Assembly: GCF_008905045.1 (NCBI RefSeq)
Contig: NZ_VWMY01000002.1
Location: 142,096 to 206,095 of the forward strand
Length of the DNA stretch: 64,000 bases
From: Streptomyces albicerus
Lineage (GTDB): Bacteria > Actinomycetota > Actinomycetes > Streptomycetales > Streptomycetaceae
Direction of reading: 5' to 3'
Positions 26,830 through 34,567 of the stretch are shown piece after piece. A program made the position numbers and the translations under genes. The notes under the pieces were generated by a model that worked only from the letters and a program-made list of their open reading frames with translations, was not told the DNA's origin and made no database searches. The first letter of the stretch is position 1. Every line of letters starts with the position of its first letter.

Positions 26830-27735
26830 GTGATGTCGGGAGCCGGTGACGCCGGGCCGACGAGCGAAGATCTCGCGCGGAGCTTCGAGTCCCACCGCGG
26901 TCGGCTCCGGGCCGTGGCCTACCGGATGCTCGGTTCGCTCAGCGAGGCCGACGACGCGGTCCAGGAGACCTGGCTCAGGCTCAGCCGCTCCGACACCTCC
27001 GAGGTGAACAATCCGGGCGCCTGGCTGACCACCGTGGTGGGCCGGATCTGCCTGGACATGCTGCGCTCGCGCACCTCGCGGCGCGAGGAGCCCCTCGACA
27101 CCCATGTGCCGGATCCGGTGATCGGCCGGATCGACCCCGAGGAAGAGGTGGTGCGGGCGGACTCGGTCGGGCTCGCCCTGCTCATCGTCCTGGACACCCT
27201 CGACCCTGCCGAGCGGCTGGCGTTCGTCCTGCACGACATGTTCGCGGTCCCGTTCGACGACATCGCGCCCGTCGTGGGGCGCAGTCCGGCCGCCACGCGT
27301 CAGCTCGCCAGCCGCGCCCGGCGGCGGGTGCGGGACGCGGCACCGGCGGCCGACCCGGATCTGTCGAGACAGCGGAGGGTGGTCGACGCGTTTCTCGCCG
27401 CCTCGCGCGGCGGTGACTTCGAAGCGCTGGTCTCGCTGCTCCACCCGGATGTCGTGCTGCGCGCCGACTCCGGCGCCCTCGTCGACGGTGGGGCCGTGTC
27501 CAAGCTGGTCCGTGGTGCGCAGGACGTCGCTCAACAGGCGCTGCTGTTCCGGCAGTTCGCCGGGGTCGCCCGGCCGGCTCTCGTCAACGGCGCGGTGGGG
27601 GTCGTCACCGCGCCCGACGGGCAGCCGATGGCGGTCATGGCGCTCACGATCGTGGACGGGAGGATCGTCGCCATGGACATCCTGTCCGACCCGGAACGCC
27701 TCGCGCGGCTGGACTACGGAGGGCTCCTGGACTGA
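26830..27735 (+). CDS. ECF41-like RNA polymerase sigma factor with SnoaL-like C-terminal domain
   Basis: A 301-residue sigma factor of the SigJ/ECF41 type. Region 2 is SFESHRGRLRAVAYRMLGS with DAVQETWLRL; region 4 is AERLAFVLHDMFAVPFDDIAPVVG with the helix PAATRQLASRARRRV near residue 155. The C-terminal 120 residues form an NTF2/SnoaL-like domain with DGGAVSK in place of the family DGGGK motif and DPERLARL in place of NPDKL. In ECF41 proteins this domain replaces a separate anti-sigma factor. GTG 26830 or ATG 26833 may start it. No carboxymuconolactone decarboxylase-like partner, usual for ECF41, lies beside it. Confidence 0.88.
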   Translation: MMSGAGDAGPTSEDLARSFESHRGRLRAVAYRMLGSLSEADDAVQETWLRLSRSDTSEVNNPGAWLTTVVGRICLDMLRSRTSRREEPLDTHVPDPVIGRIDPEEEVVRADSVGLALLIVLDTLDPAERLAFVLHDMFAVPFDDIAPVVGRSPAATRQLASRARRRVRDAAPAADPDLSRQRRVVDAFLAASRGGDFEALVSLLHPDVVLRADSGALVDGGAVSKLVRGAQDVAQQALLFRQFAGVARPALVNGAVGVVTAPDGQPMAVMALTIVDGRIVAMDILSDPERLARLDYGGLLD

Positions 27736-27783
27736 GGAGCGGATCGTGGTGTCTCGGGCTGTGGTGCCCGGGCGTCCGGCGCT

Positions 27784-27993
27784 TCAGGCGGCCACCGGCT
27801 CCGGGCGGCCCACGAGCGTCGCGCGTACGGGGCTCACGATCCGCCCGTCCGGCAGGAGTTCGCCGGTGTCGTCGAAGACGATCGTGCCGTTGCACAGCAG
27901 GTTCCAGCCCTGTTCCGGGTGGGCGGACACGATCACGGCGGCTTGGTGATCGGGGCTGTCAGCTGTGGGGCAGGTGGGCCAGTGGGTGCACAT
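27784..27993 (-). CDS. DUF5999 family small protein
   Basis: A 69-residue protein that begins MCTHWPTCPTADSPDHQAA and continues HPEQGWNLLCNGTIVFDDTGELLPDG, the conserved pattern of Streptomyces DUF5999 proteins. Cys2, Cys8 and Cys34 are conserved-looking and could bind metal. A GGAGAG site precedes ATG 27993. It is convergent with the sigma factor gene. The function of the family is unknown. Confidence 0.82.
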   Translation of the reverse strand: MCTHWPTCPTADSPDHQAAVIVSAHPEQGWNLLCNGTIVFDDTGELLPDGRIVSPVRATLVGRPEPVAA

Positions 27994-28082
27994 GACGTCT
28001 CTCCGGTGTCTGTGAAGGAGGCTCTTCCTCCGTGGTAGCGGAGTTTGTTTTCGGCTGTATTAGAGACCTCTCCGGCGCCGGA

Positions 28083-28098
28083 AACTCATCGGTGAGTT
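28083..28098. promoter_or_regulatory. 16-bp palindrome upstream of the pentapeptide-repeat gene
   Basis: AACTCA-TCGG-TGAGTT is a perfect inverted repeat between the divergent DUF5999 and pentapeptide-repeat genes. It could be an operator; no regulator gene adjoins it. Confidence 0.3.
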
Positions 28099-28200
28099 CG
28101 TTGCCCGTAAGGGAGTTGGATGTCTCGCACGCCGGACGGCTCCGGAGGGCTCCGGACGCTCGGTGATCAGCACAAGAGCGCGCTGCGTAGGGTGGGGGAC

Positions 28201-29040
28201 ATGCAAGACGAACCCGGCACCGCAGCCCCCGCCCGCGCCGAACTCCAGGCGGACTGCGCCCAGTGCTTCGGGCTGTGCTGTGTCGCGCTGCCCTTCGCCG
28301 CCTCGGCGGACTTCGCGATCGACAAGGCCGCCGGGAGCCCGTGCAGGAATCTCAGGACGGACTTCCGCTGCGGCATCCACACGGACCTGCGGCAGCGCGG
28401 CTTCAACGGCTGCACGGTCTACGACTGTTTTGGCGCGGGCCAGAAAGTCTCGCAGCTCACCTTCGGCGGCGAGGACTGGCGCTCGGGTTCACGGGCACAC
28501 GCCCGGCTGATGTTCGACGTGTTCCCGGTCGTACGACAGCTCCAAGAACTGCTCTGGTACCTCACCGAGGCCCTGGACCTCCCCGCGGCCCGCCCGATCC
28601 ACCCCGAACTGCGTCGCGCACTCGGAAGGACAGAGGCGCTCACCCGCCAAACCCCGGAAGAACTGGCGGAGTTGGACGTGCCGGCGGTGCGCCGGGACGT
28701 CAACGTCCTGCTGCTGCGCACCAGCGAGCTGGCCCGCGCCGGACTCGGCCGGGGCAAGAAGAAGGAGCGCCGGGGCGCCGACCTCATGGGCGCCCGGCTC
28801 AAGGGCGCCGACCTGAGGGGCGCCAACCTCCGCGGCGCCTACCTGATCGCCGCGGACCTGACGGGCGCGGACCTGAGGGACGCGGACCTGATCGGCGCCG
28901 ACCTGCGCGACACCGATCTCACGGACGCCGACCTCACCGGCGCCCTCTTCCTCACCCAGCCGCAGCTCAACGCCGCCAAGGGCAGCCCCGGCACCAGGCT
29001 TCCGGCGTCGCTCAACCGCCCCGGTCACTGGACAGGATGA
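28201..29040 (+). CDS. Cys-rich pentapeptide-repeat protein
   Basis: A 279-residue protein. The N-terminal 80 residues contain a dense cysteine cluster (CAQCFGLCC near residue 18, then SPC, FRC, NGC and YDC), resembling the metal-binding cluster of YkgJ-type proteins. A helical middle follows. Residues about 195-250 are a right-handed pentapeptide-repeat helix of A(D/N)L(R/T)X units (GADLRGANLRGAYL). Pentapeptide repeats can mimic DNA or mediate protein contacts, and some protect gyrase. ATG 28201 is preceded by GGTGGGGGAC; an in-frame ATG at 28120 would add 27 residues and is possible. Homologues are common in Streptomyces but uncharacterised. Confidence 0.75.
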   Translation: MQDEPGTAAPARAELQADCAQCFGLCCVALPFAASADFAIDKAAGSPCRNLRTDFRCGIHTDLRQRGFNGCTVYDCFGAGQKVSQLTFGGEDWRSGSRAHARLMFDVFPVVRQLQELLWYLTEALDLPAARPIHPELRRALGRTEALTRQTPEELAELDVPAVRRDVNVLLLRTSELARAGLGRGKKKERRGADLMGARLKGADLRGANLRGAYLIAADLTGADLRDADLIGADLRDTDLTDADLTGALFLTQPQLNAAKGSPGTRLPASLNRPGHWTG

Positions 29041-29104
29041 CGCCGTCGCGACCTGAGTTCGCCGTCACGGTCGTCACAAAGATGGTGTGGTCGGCGTCGC
29101 ATGG

Positions 29105-29133
29105 TTGGCGTACACCCCGATCTTCGGTAGGTT
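29105..29133 (+). promoter_or_regulatory. promoter of the DUF2470 gene
   Basis: TTGGCG (29105-29110) and TAGGTT (29128-29133) are 17 bases apart. The -10 overlaps the iron box by two bases, as expected for an iron-repressed promoter. Confidence 0.4.
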
Positions 29134-29150
29134 AGGCAAGGCTTACCTAA
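29132..29150. promoter_or_regulatory. iron box (DmdR/IdeR-type operator)
   Basis: TTAGGCAAGGCTTACCTAA matches 16 of 19 positions of the actinobacterial iron-box consensus TTAGGTTAGGCTAACCTAA and keeps both TTAGG/CCTAA outer arms. It ends directly at the ribosome binding site of the DUF2470 gene, so iron-loaded DmdR should repress it. Confidence 0.8.
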
Positions 29151-29162
29151 GGGAGGTTTGGG

Positions 29163-29888
29163 ATGGGTGACCGTCACAGCTGGACGGCCGCGCCGGCCAC
29201 GGCACAGCGTGCCCGATCCGTGCTCGCCGCGGCGTGGTCCTGCGCGGTGACCGCGGAAGGCGGTCGTGAGGAGTTCATCGGCGTACACACGGTCGCCGAG
29301 GACGGCCGGGTGCTGCTGCACCTGCCGGACGACAGCACGCTCGCCGCGGCCGCGATCTGCGCGCCGCGCGGAGAGCCGTCGGCAGTCCTCGAGTTCGCCG
29401 ATGTCGCGCCCGTCCCCGTACGCAGCCGGATCCGCGCCCGGCTCTGGATGGCCGGCCGGTTCACGCCCGAGGACGGACACCTGGCGTTCCACACGACGCG
29501 CGCCGTGCTGCGCCAGCCCGGCGGTGCGGTCGTGGTCGACCTCGACGAGTTCGCCGCCGCCGAACCCGATCCGCTCGCCCTGGCGGAGGCGCAGCTGCTG
29601 ACCCACCTCGCCGACGCCCACCCGGACGCGGTCGAACGGCTCACCCGCCTCGTCGAACCGGACAGCCTGCATGGCGCCGTCCGGATCCAGCCGCTCGCCG
29701 TCGACCGGCACGGACTGACGCTGCGCATCGAGCGGACACGCGGCCACGGCGACGTACGGCTGCCCTTCCACCGGCCCGCCGACGACATGGGCCAGCTCAC
29801 CGAGCGTATGCACGTCCTGCTCACGCAGGCGAGCACCGCCGGCTGCCCGCGTGCGCTGCAGCGGCAGCGCACGGAGGGCGACGGGTGA
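29163..29888 (+). CDS. DUF2470 domain protein, probable iron-regulated haem/iron protein
   Basis: A 241-residue protein. The N-terminal part (LPDDSTLAAAA, PVPVRSRIRARLWMAGRF) resembles the split-barrel pyridoxamine-oxidase-like fold, and the C-terminal part (EAQLLTHLADAHPDAVERLTRLV, then GLTLRIERTRGHGDVRLPFHRP) is the DUF2470 domain found at the end of HugZ-like haem-utilisation proteins. It follows the iron box and a GGGAGG site, so it should be made when iron is short. Possible roles are haem binding, haem degradation or iron storage metabolism. The regulation is better supported than the activity. Confidence 0.82.
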   Translation: MGDRHSWTAAPATAQRARSVLAAAWSCAVTAEGGREEFIGVHTVAEDGRVLLHLPDDSTLAAAAICAPRGEPSAVLEFADVAPVPVRSRIRARLWMAGRFTPEDGHLAFHTTRAVLRQPGGAVVVDLDEFAAAEPDPLALAEAQLLTHLADAHPDAVERLTRLVEPDSLHGAVRIQPLAVDRHGLTLRIERTRGHGDVRLPFHRPADDMGQLTERMHVLLTQASTAGCPRALQRQRTEGDG

Positions 29889-29894
29889 CACGAA

Positions 29895-29912
29895 CGGCCC
29901 GGCCACGGGCCG
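29895..29912. terminator. bidirectional hairpin between convergent genes
   Basis: CGGCCCG-GCCA-CGGGCCG forms a seven-base-pair stem with a four-base loop six bases after the DUF2470 stop and before the convergent hypothetical gene. No T-run follows, as is usual in streptomycetes. Confidence 0.5.
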
Positions 29913-29950
29913 GAATCGGTCTCACCAGGTGCCGCGGGCCGGAGCCGACG

Positions 29951-31024
29951 TCACCAGTTCCCGTCCTCGACCGGCTTGCCCGGCGCGTCGCCCAGCGGCT
30001 TGACCTGCCCGGGTGACGGCGGCTGCCACGGCGTGTGGTCGTCGCCGAGCCAGTCGCCGACCGGCTTGACCGCGCCGAGGGTGTCCGTGGGATCGAGGTC
30101 CGCGGCGTCCTGGTCGTAGTAGTCGAACCAGGGCAGCCCGGCCCGGGTGTAGGCCGCGCGGTCGACGGGTGACGGCGGGGGCGCCTCGCCCGTGATGCGA
30201 CGCCACTCGGGCGGTGTCACGAGGTGGACGAAGACGCGGCCGGCCGCCGCGGTCGACCAGTCCGTGAGCGGGCGGTCGTCCTTGTAGACCTCCTGCCGCA
30301 TCGAACCGCCGACGCCGAGGCCCATCGCGGCCTGAGCCCGCGGCGGACCGCCCGCCGCAGCCGGCATCGGACCGCCGCCCGGCGCGGGCGGGGAGCCGGG
30401 CGCGGCCATGGGGAACGCGGCTCCGTACCCGCCCGTCGCCGTCATGCTCCGCTGACGCTCCGCCGCCGCCTCCGCGAGCCTGCGCTGCTCCTCACGCCAC
30501 GCGCCCAGCGCGGCGTCGTCGAGCGGGAACGACTGCAGCTGTACGCCGCCCCACACCTCCTCGCCGGTGACCTGGCCCTCGACCGTGGCGCCGAGACCGA
30601 GCGGCACCGCCACGAACTGACGGACCGTGCCCTTCCCGGAGTTGATGCCGTCGAGCCACGGCTGCCGGGGCAGCACCACATAGTTCTGCGGATCACGCTT
30701 CAGCCGGGGGCTCCACGGTTTGCCGGAGATCGCGCACACCTTGCCGACGCCGACCTGGAGAGCGGCCGGTTCCGTCGTGCCGCCGAAGCTCAGCCACATC
30801 GCCTCACGCAGATACACCGGCAGCATCACTCCGCCGCGCGCCAGCCACTCGGCGGGCACCGTGTCCGGGTAGTCCTCCACACGCCGCAGCGGGAACTCGC
30901 CGAGCCCCGGAGGCAGCGGATGCGTGCCCGTCTCGGGCAGGCGCAGGGTGCGGATGAACCGGACGCGCACACCGCCCGGCAGTCGCAGTGAGTTCCCGTC
31001 GATCCGCACGGTGCCGTCGGCCAT
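29951..31024 (-). CDS. conserved hypothetical protein
   Basis: A 357-residue soluble protein without a family I can name. The N-terminal 190 residues look like a folded domain (VRIDGNSLRLPGGVRVRFIR near residue 5, CAISGKPWSPRLKRDPQNYVVLP near residue 95). A Pro/Gly/Ala-rich linker spans about 205-235, and a C-terminal domain contains PLTDWSTAAAGRVFVHLVTPPEW and ends in an acidic, Pro-rich tail. ATG 31024 has GAGGAGA upstream. It stands between convergent and tandem neighbours with no operon partner. Confidence 0.7.
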   Translation of the reverse strand: MADGTVRIDGNSLRLPGGVRVRFIRTLRLPETGTHPLPPGLGEFPLRRVEDYPDTVPAEWLARGGVMLPVYLREAMWLSFGGTTEPAALQVGVGKVCAISGKPWSPRLKRDPQNYVVLPRQPWLDGINSGKGTVRQFVAVPLGLGATVEGQVTGEEVWGGVQLQSFPLDDAALGAWREEQRRLAEAAAERQRSMTATGGYGAAFPMAAPGSPPAPGGGPMPAAAGGPPRAQAAMGLGVGGSMRQEVYKDDRPLTDWSTAAAGRVFVHLVTPPEWRRITGEAPPPSPVDRAAYTRAGLPWFDYYDQDAADLDPTDTLGAVKPVGDWLGDDHTPWQPPSPGQVKPLGDAPGKPVEDGNW

Positions 31025-31108
31025 CCGCTCTCCTCATGTCGTCAAATGGTCATGTCGCCTTGCCGCCCTGTCGCCGCGGTGCCAGTGCGTCACCCGGCGC
31101 CCGGTACG

Positions 31109-32356
31109 TCACGTAGCACGACCCGAGGGGGCGGGCCGGTTCCGTCGTGAACGGCGCAATCGCTGGCGGAACCGGTTCAGACGGGGCATGCGGTCGCGCT
31201 CCTCGCGCGTGTAGCGGTCCAGTTCCTCCAGGAGCCGGCGCGAGCGGTGCTCCATGTCGAGTTCGTCGAGTATCCGGGTGACCTCGGTCAGTACGGCGCC
31301 GTGCAACTGCCAACGGCTGGCGTCCCGCTGGACCCCCTCCAGGAGGAGCTGGGCCAGCTTGTCGCGGGTGGCGGTCGCGGCGGTGAGTTCGGAGGCGAGC
31401 CGGGACTCCGCCGACTCGGCGCTGTCACTGACGTCGGTGGTGACCAGGACGGCGAAGCTGACCACGGCGTCCCCTACCTCGGCCAGCAGCTGTTCCAGGG
31501 TCGACCCGGTCTCCGCTTCGAACAGCGGCTCGGGCGCGCGCTCCTTGGCGAGATCGGTGAGGCTGCGGGCGAGGACCCGCAGCACCACCGTGCAGATCTC
31601 CAGCGTGTCGAGGCCCGTGCGCAGGACGACCCGGTGCAGCAGCCCTTCTCGTACGCGCGGATTGAGCCGCAGGCTGTCCTCGGCCTGTTTGAGTGCCGCG
31701 TCCACGTCGATGATGTCGTGGTCGAGTTCCCGTGCCTCGTGGAGGCGCGCGGTCGCGACGGCCACGGGGGTGCGGCCGGCCGCCTCCTCGCCGATGCGCA
31801 GCATCAACTGCCGCATCCGGCGCGCCAGATCCTCGATGGACTCGCCGGCCGCGCCCACCCACACCGGGGGAGCGAACAGCAGATTGCAGCCGAACCCGAC
31901 GACGGCACCGATCACCGTCTCCAGGATCCGCGCCCATGCCGTGTCGCCGACCCGGGTGACGCCGAGGACCAGCATGGCGCTGATCGCCACCTCGGGCACG
32001 AACTCGCTGACCCGCACGAGATGCCCGACGGCCAGCGAGGCGAGGATGAGCAGCGCCAGGCTCCACCAGGTCAGCCCCACAAGGGCGCTGAAGCCGATGG
32101 CGATGAGGACGCCGGCCACCACGGAGTTCACCCGGCGTATGCCGGTGGTGAGGGTGGAGTAGAGCGTGACCTGGACGACGAGGAGCGCGGTCAGGGGAGC
32201 GGTGAGCGGGGCGGCCTCGGGGCTGAACCGCAGCGCGACCACGTATGCGATCGTCGCGGCCGCCGTCGAGCGGACCATCTGGACCACCACGGGGTCCTGA
32301 TGCCACTTCGCCACCTGCGCGGTACCGGCGGCCCACGCCTCACGTACATCTCGCAT
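31109..32356 (-). CDS. FUSC/aromatic acid exporter family membrane protein
   Basis: A 415-residue protein. The N-terminal half has about six hydrophobic segments (from VQMVRSTAAATIAYVVALRF near residue 27 to about residue 160), and the C-terminal 250 residues are a long, charged, helical cytoplasmic domain with predicted coiled coil (ELDHDIIDVDAALKQAEDSL, LLEELDRYTREERDRM). This layout is typical of fusaric-acid-resistance-like and aromatic acid exporters. ATG 32356 gives a start just before the first membrane segment; a longer in-frame extension has no signal or membrane features. The transported compound is unknown. Confidence 0.8.
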   Translation of the reverse strand: MRDVREAWAAGTAQVAKWHQDPVVVQMVRSTAAATIAYVVALRFSPEAAPLTAPLTALLVVQVTLYSTLTTGIRRVNSVVAGVLIAIGFSALVGLTWWSLALLILASLAVGHLVRVSEFVPEVAISAMLVLGVTRVGDTAWARILETVIGAVVGFGCNLLFAPPVWVGAAGESIEDLARRMRQLMLRIGEEAAGRTPVAVATARLHEARELDHDIIDVDAALKQAEDSLRLNPRVREGLLHRVVLRTGLDTLEICTVVLRVLARSLTDLAKERAPEPLFEAETGSTLEQLLAEVGDAVVSFAVLVTTDVSDSAESAESRLASELTAATATRDKLAQLLLEGVQRDASRWQLHGAVLTEVTRILDELDMEHRSRRLLEELDRYTREERDRMPRLNRFRQRLRRSRRNRPAPSGRAT

Positions 32357-32628
32357 CCTTGGGCACTTCCCGTTCCACAGCCGCACCGAACTCGTCCAGA
32401 CGGCGCAGCTCACCCGAGACGAGGCAAGGAGGCACAGGCCGAGCAGCCAGTCTGACACGGCCGAGAACTGGTCGACCACGGAGGTGAAGCCCTGCCCGAG
32501 CGACAGATCGACACGATGCAGGCCGCTGTCCCTGAGGAATACCTCAGTTGCGCGTACGTGGTTGTCCTCAGCAAGAAACGGGGGTGTGCCGGATGGTCCG
32601 TGCCGCTCCCGCACGCAAGCATTGGATC

Positions 32629-33951
32629 ATGAAACGGCATCGGTCAGGATTCGTCTTAGCCCTGCTCATCTGCCTCGGCACGGTGGTGTCCGGCATGGCA
32701 CCCGCGTCAGCCACGGACACGGAGGTCGTCGAGGCCATCGAGCGTCACGCGCATCCCCTGCGGACCGTCGAACCGCGGGGTGACACCGGCGATCTCCGCC
32801 CCTTCGACCGCATGATCGGCGACGCACGAGTCGTGGGTCTGGGCGAGGCCACGCACAGCTCGCACGACTTCTTCGCCATGAAGCACCGCGTCTTCCGCCA
32901 CCTCGTCGAGGAGAAGGGCTTCCGCACCTTCGCCCTGGAGGCCAGCTGGAGCACCGGTCTGCGCCTGAACGACTACGTGCTGTACGGCACGGGCGACCCC
33001 CGCCGCATCATGCGGGACGAGTTCCAGCGCGACTACCGGCTGTGGAACAACTCCGAGTACCTGGAGCTCGTCGAGTGGATGCGCGCGTACAACCGCCGAC
33101 ACCCGCAGGATCCCGTGCAGTTCATGGGCGACGACTTTGCCTACAACGGCCCCGAGCTGTACGACAGGGTCACCGGCTACGTGGCCCGCAACCACCCCGG
33201 GCTGCTGGAGAGGTTCAACGGGCTCTACCGCGGGCTGCGACCGACCGTCCCGGCGGGTGAGTACATCGAGCGGTACCTGAACCGGCCGCTCGCCGAGAGG
33301 AAGGAGATGGCGGTCAGGACCGGCAGGGCACTTGAGCTTCTCAAGGGTGCCGGCGGGGAGGGCAAGGCGTACGACTGGGCGGTCCAGCACGCGACGGCCG
33401 TCGACCAGACGGCCCGCGGGTACGCCTTCGACGCCGAGGATCCCGCGCAGCTGGCGGCCGCCATGCTGTACCGCGACGGGATCATGGCGGACAACGTGGC
33501 CTGGTGGCAGCGGCACACCGGTACCAAGGTCCTGCTGTCGGCGCACAACGGTCACATCGCCTACGTACCGGACGACCCGCAGCACTACCCGAAGGTGCAG
33601 GGGGCGTTCCTGCGCGAGCAACTGGGCCGGGCGTACGTGAGCGTCGGATTCACCTTCGACCGGGGCTCGTTCAACGCGACCGGCCCGGACGGCAGGCTCC
33701 AGCGCTTCACGGTGGGGCCGGCGGCCTCGGGGAGCAATGAAGCCACCCTGGACCGTGTGCGCCATCGCGACTACATACTCGACCTGCGCACCGCCCCGGC
33801 CGTGGCCCGTACGTGGCTGTCGACGTCGAGGCCGACGCGCAGCATAGGGACGGACTACCCGGAGGCGGCTCTCGACATTGCGCTCGCCGCGTCCTACGAC
33901 ATCCTCATCCACCTTCATCGGGTGGAGGCGTCCCGGCTGCGGGACGGATAG
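32629..33951 (+). CDS. secreted erythromycin esterase family protein
   Basis: A 440-residue protein with a signal peptide (residues 1-28, ending in APASA) and an EreA/EreB-like domain. Conserved active-site segments are present: GLGEATHSSHDFF with Glu73 and His76, EASWSTG near residue 104, FMGDDFAYNG near residue 165, and SAHNGHIAY near residue 304. Family members hydrolyse the lactone of 14-membered macrolides, but many homologues have other esterase activities. Export makes this one unusual relative to the cytoplasmic resistance enzymes. The start at ATG 32629 has only a weak ribosome binding site; ATG 32593 is an alternative. It is divergent from the FUSC gene. Confidence 0.82.
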   Translation: MKRHRSGFVLALLICLGTVVSGMAPASATDTEVVEAIERHAHPLRTVEPRGDTGDLRPFDRMIGDARVVGLGEATHSSHDFFAMKHRVFRHLVEEKGFRTFALEASWSTGLRLNDYVLYGTGDPRRIMRDEFQRDYRLWNNSEYLELVEWMRAYNRRHPQDPVQFMGDDFAYNGPELYDRVTGYVARNHPGLLERFNGLYRGLRPTVPAGEYIERYLNRPLAERKEMAVRTGRALELLKGAGGEGKAYDWAVQHATAVDQTARGYAFDAEDPAQLAAAMLYRDGIMADNVAWWQRHTGTKVLLSAHNGHIAYVPDDPQHYPKVQGAFLREQLGRAYVSVGFTFDRGSFNATGPDGRLQRFTVGPAASGSNEATLDRVRHRDYILDLRTAPAVARTWLSTSRPTRSIGTDYPEAALDIALAASYDILIHLHRVEASRLRDG

Positions 33952-33980
33952 AACGGGTAGGGCCGCGGCCGGCGTCGGGC

Positions 33981-34475
33981 TCAGGCGTACAGCCGGTCCA
34001 GGAAGGCCGACAGATGGCCGGTCGCGCGGGCGATCTGCTCCTCCAAGGTGAGGCTCTCCTCGATGCGGGACCCGGAATCGGGCAGCTTCTTGCCGCGTAC
34101 ATAGAGGGAACAGGCGAGGTCGGCGCACATGTAGACGCCGACCGAGTTGCCCTCGCGGCCGGCCGCGCCCGCCTTGCGGGCCGTCATCAGGGAGACGCCG
34201 TTGCCCGGGTGGGTGGTCAGGCACACCGAGCACATGCTGCGGTGCAGGAAGCCCCGCTGCTGGGAGGGGAAGCGCAGGGTCACGCCGACGAGCCGGCCGG
34301 CCCGTTCGGCCACCAGATAGCTGCGGTCGGGTGCTCCGGGATCACGCCAGCCCAGGAAGTCCAGGTCGTCCCACGGTCGTTCCGCCAGGTCACGCGGTAT
34401 GGCCAGCCGTTTGGCCTCGCCCTTGGAGCAGTTGATGAACGAGTTGCGGATGTCCTGCTCGGTGAGTGGTCTCAT
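33981..34475 (-). CDS. FBP-domain zinc-finger protein (EF-G-binding, FusB-like C-terminal fold)
   Basis: A 164-residue protein of the FBP_C (treble-clef) group. The zinc ligands are visible: CSVC at residues 82-85 and CADLAC at 117-122, with HPGNGVSLMTA between. Related proteins include the EF-G-binding fusidic acid resistance proteins FusB/FusC, whose zinc finger has this fold. It might bind EF-G and free stalled ribosomes, but the N-terminal region is short and the function here is inference. It is divergent from the DUF3626 gene with a palindrome between them. Confidence 0.8.
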   Translation of the reverse strand: MRPLTEQDIRNSFINCSKGEAKRLAIPRDLAERPWDDLDFLGWRDPGAPDRSYLVAERAGRLVGVTLRFPSQQRGFLHRSMCSVCLTTHPGNGVSLMTARKAGAAGREGNSVGVYMCADLACSLYVRGKKLPDSGSRIEESLTLEEQIARATGHLSAFLDRLYA

Positions 34476-34513
34476 CGTGAGGGTTCTCCTGGCGAGTCGT
34501 GAGTGATGCTCGT

Positions 34514-34530
34514 ACCTAGGGGGACTAGGT
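34514..34530. promoter_or_regulatory. 17-bp palindrome between FBP and DUF3626 genes
   Basis: ACCTAG-GGGGA-CTAGGT is a perfect six-base inverted repeat in the 92-base divergent gap, and a third CCTAG half-site follows at 34536-34540. CTAG is rare in GC-rich genomes, so the cluster is notable and may be an operator for both genes. Confidence 0.5.
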
Positions 34531-34567
34531 TCTGGCCTAGACTACGTAGCCGTATCGAGGGGATCCA

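Noticed and set aside
24160..27534. A 1,124-codon open frame on the minus strand
   Set aside because: It lies antisense to the LacI, hydrolase, PIG-L and sigma-factor genes, has no recognisable domain and reflects the GC bias of those genes.
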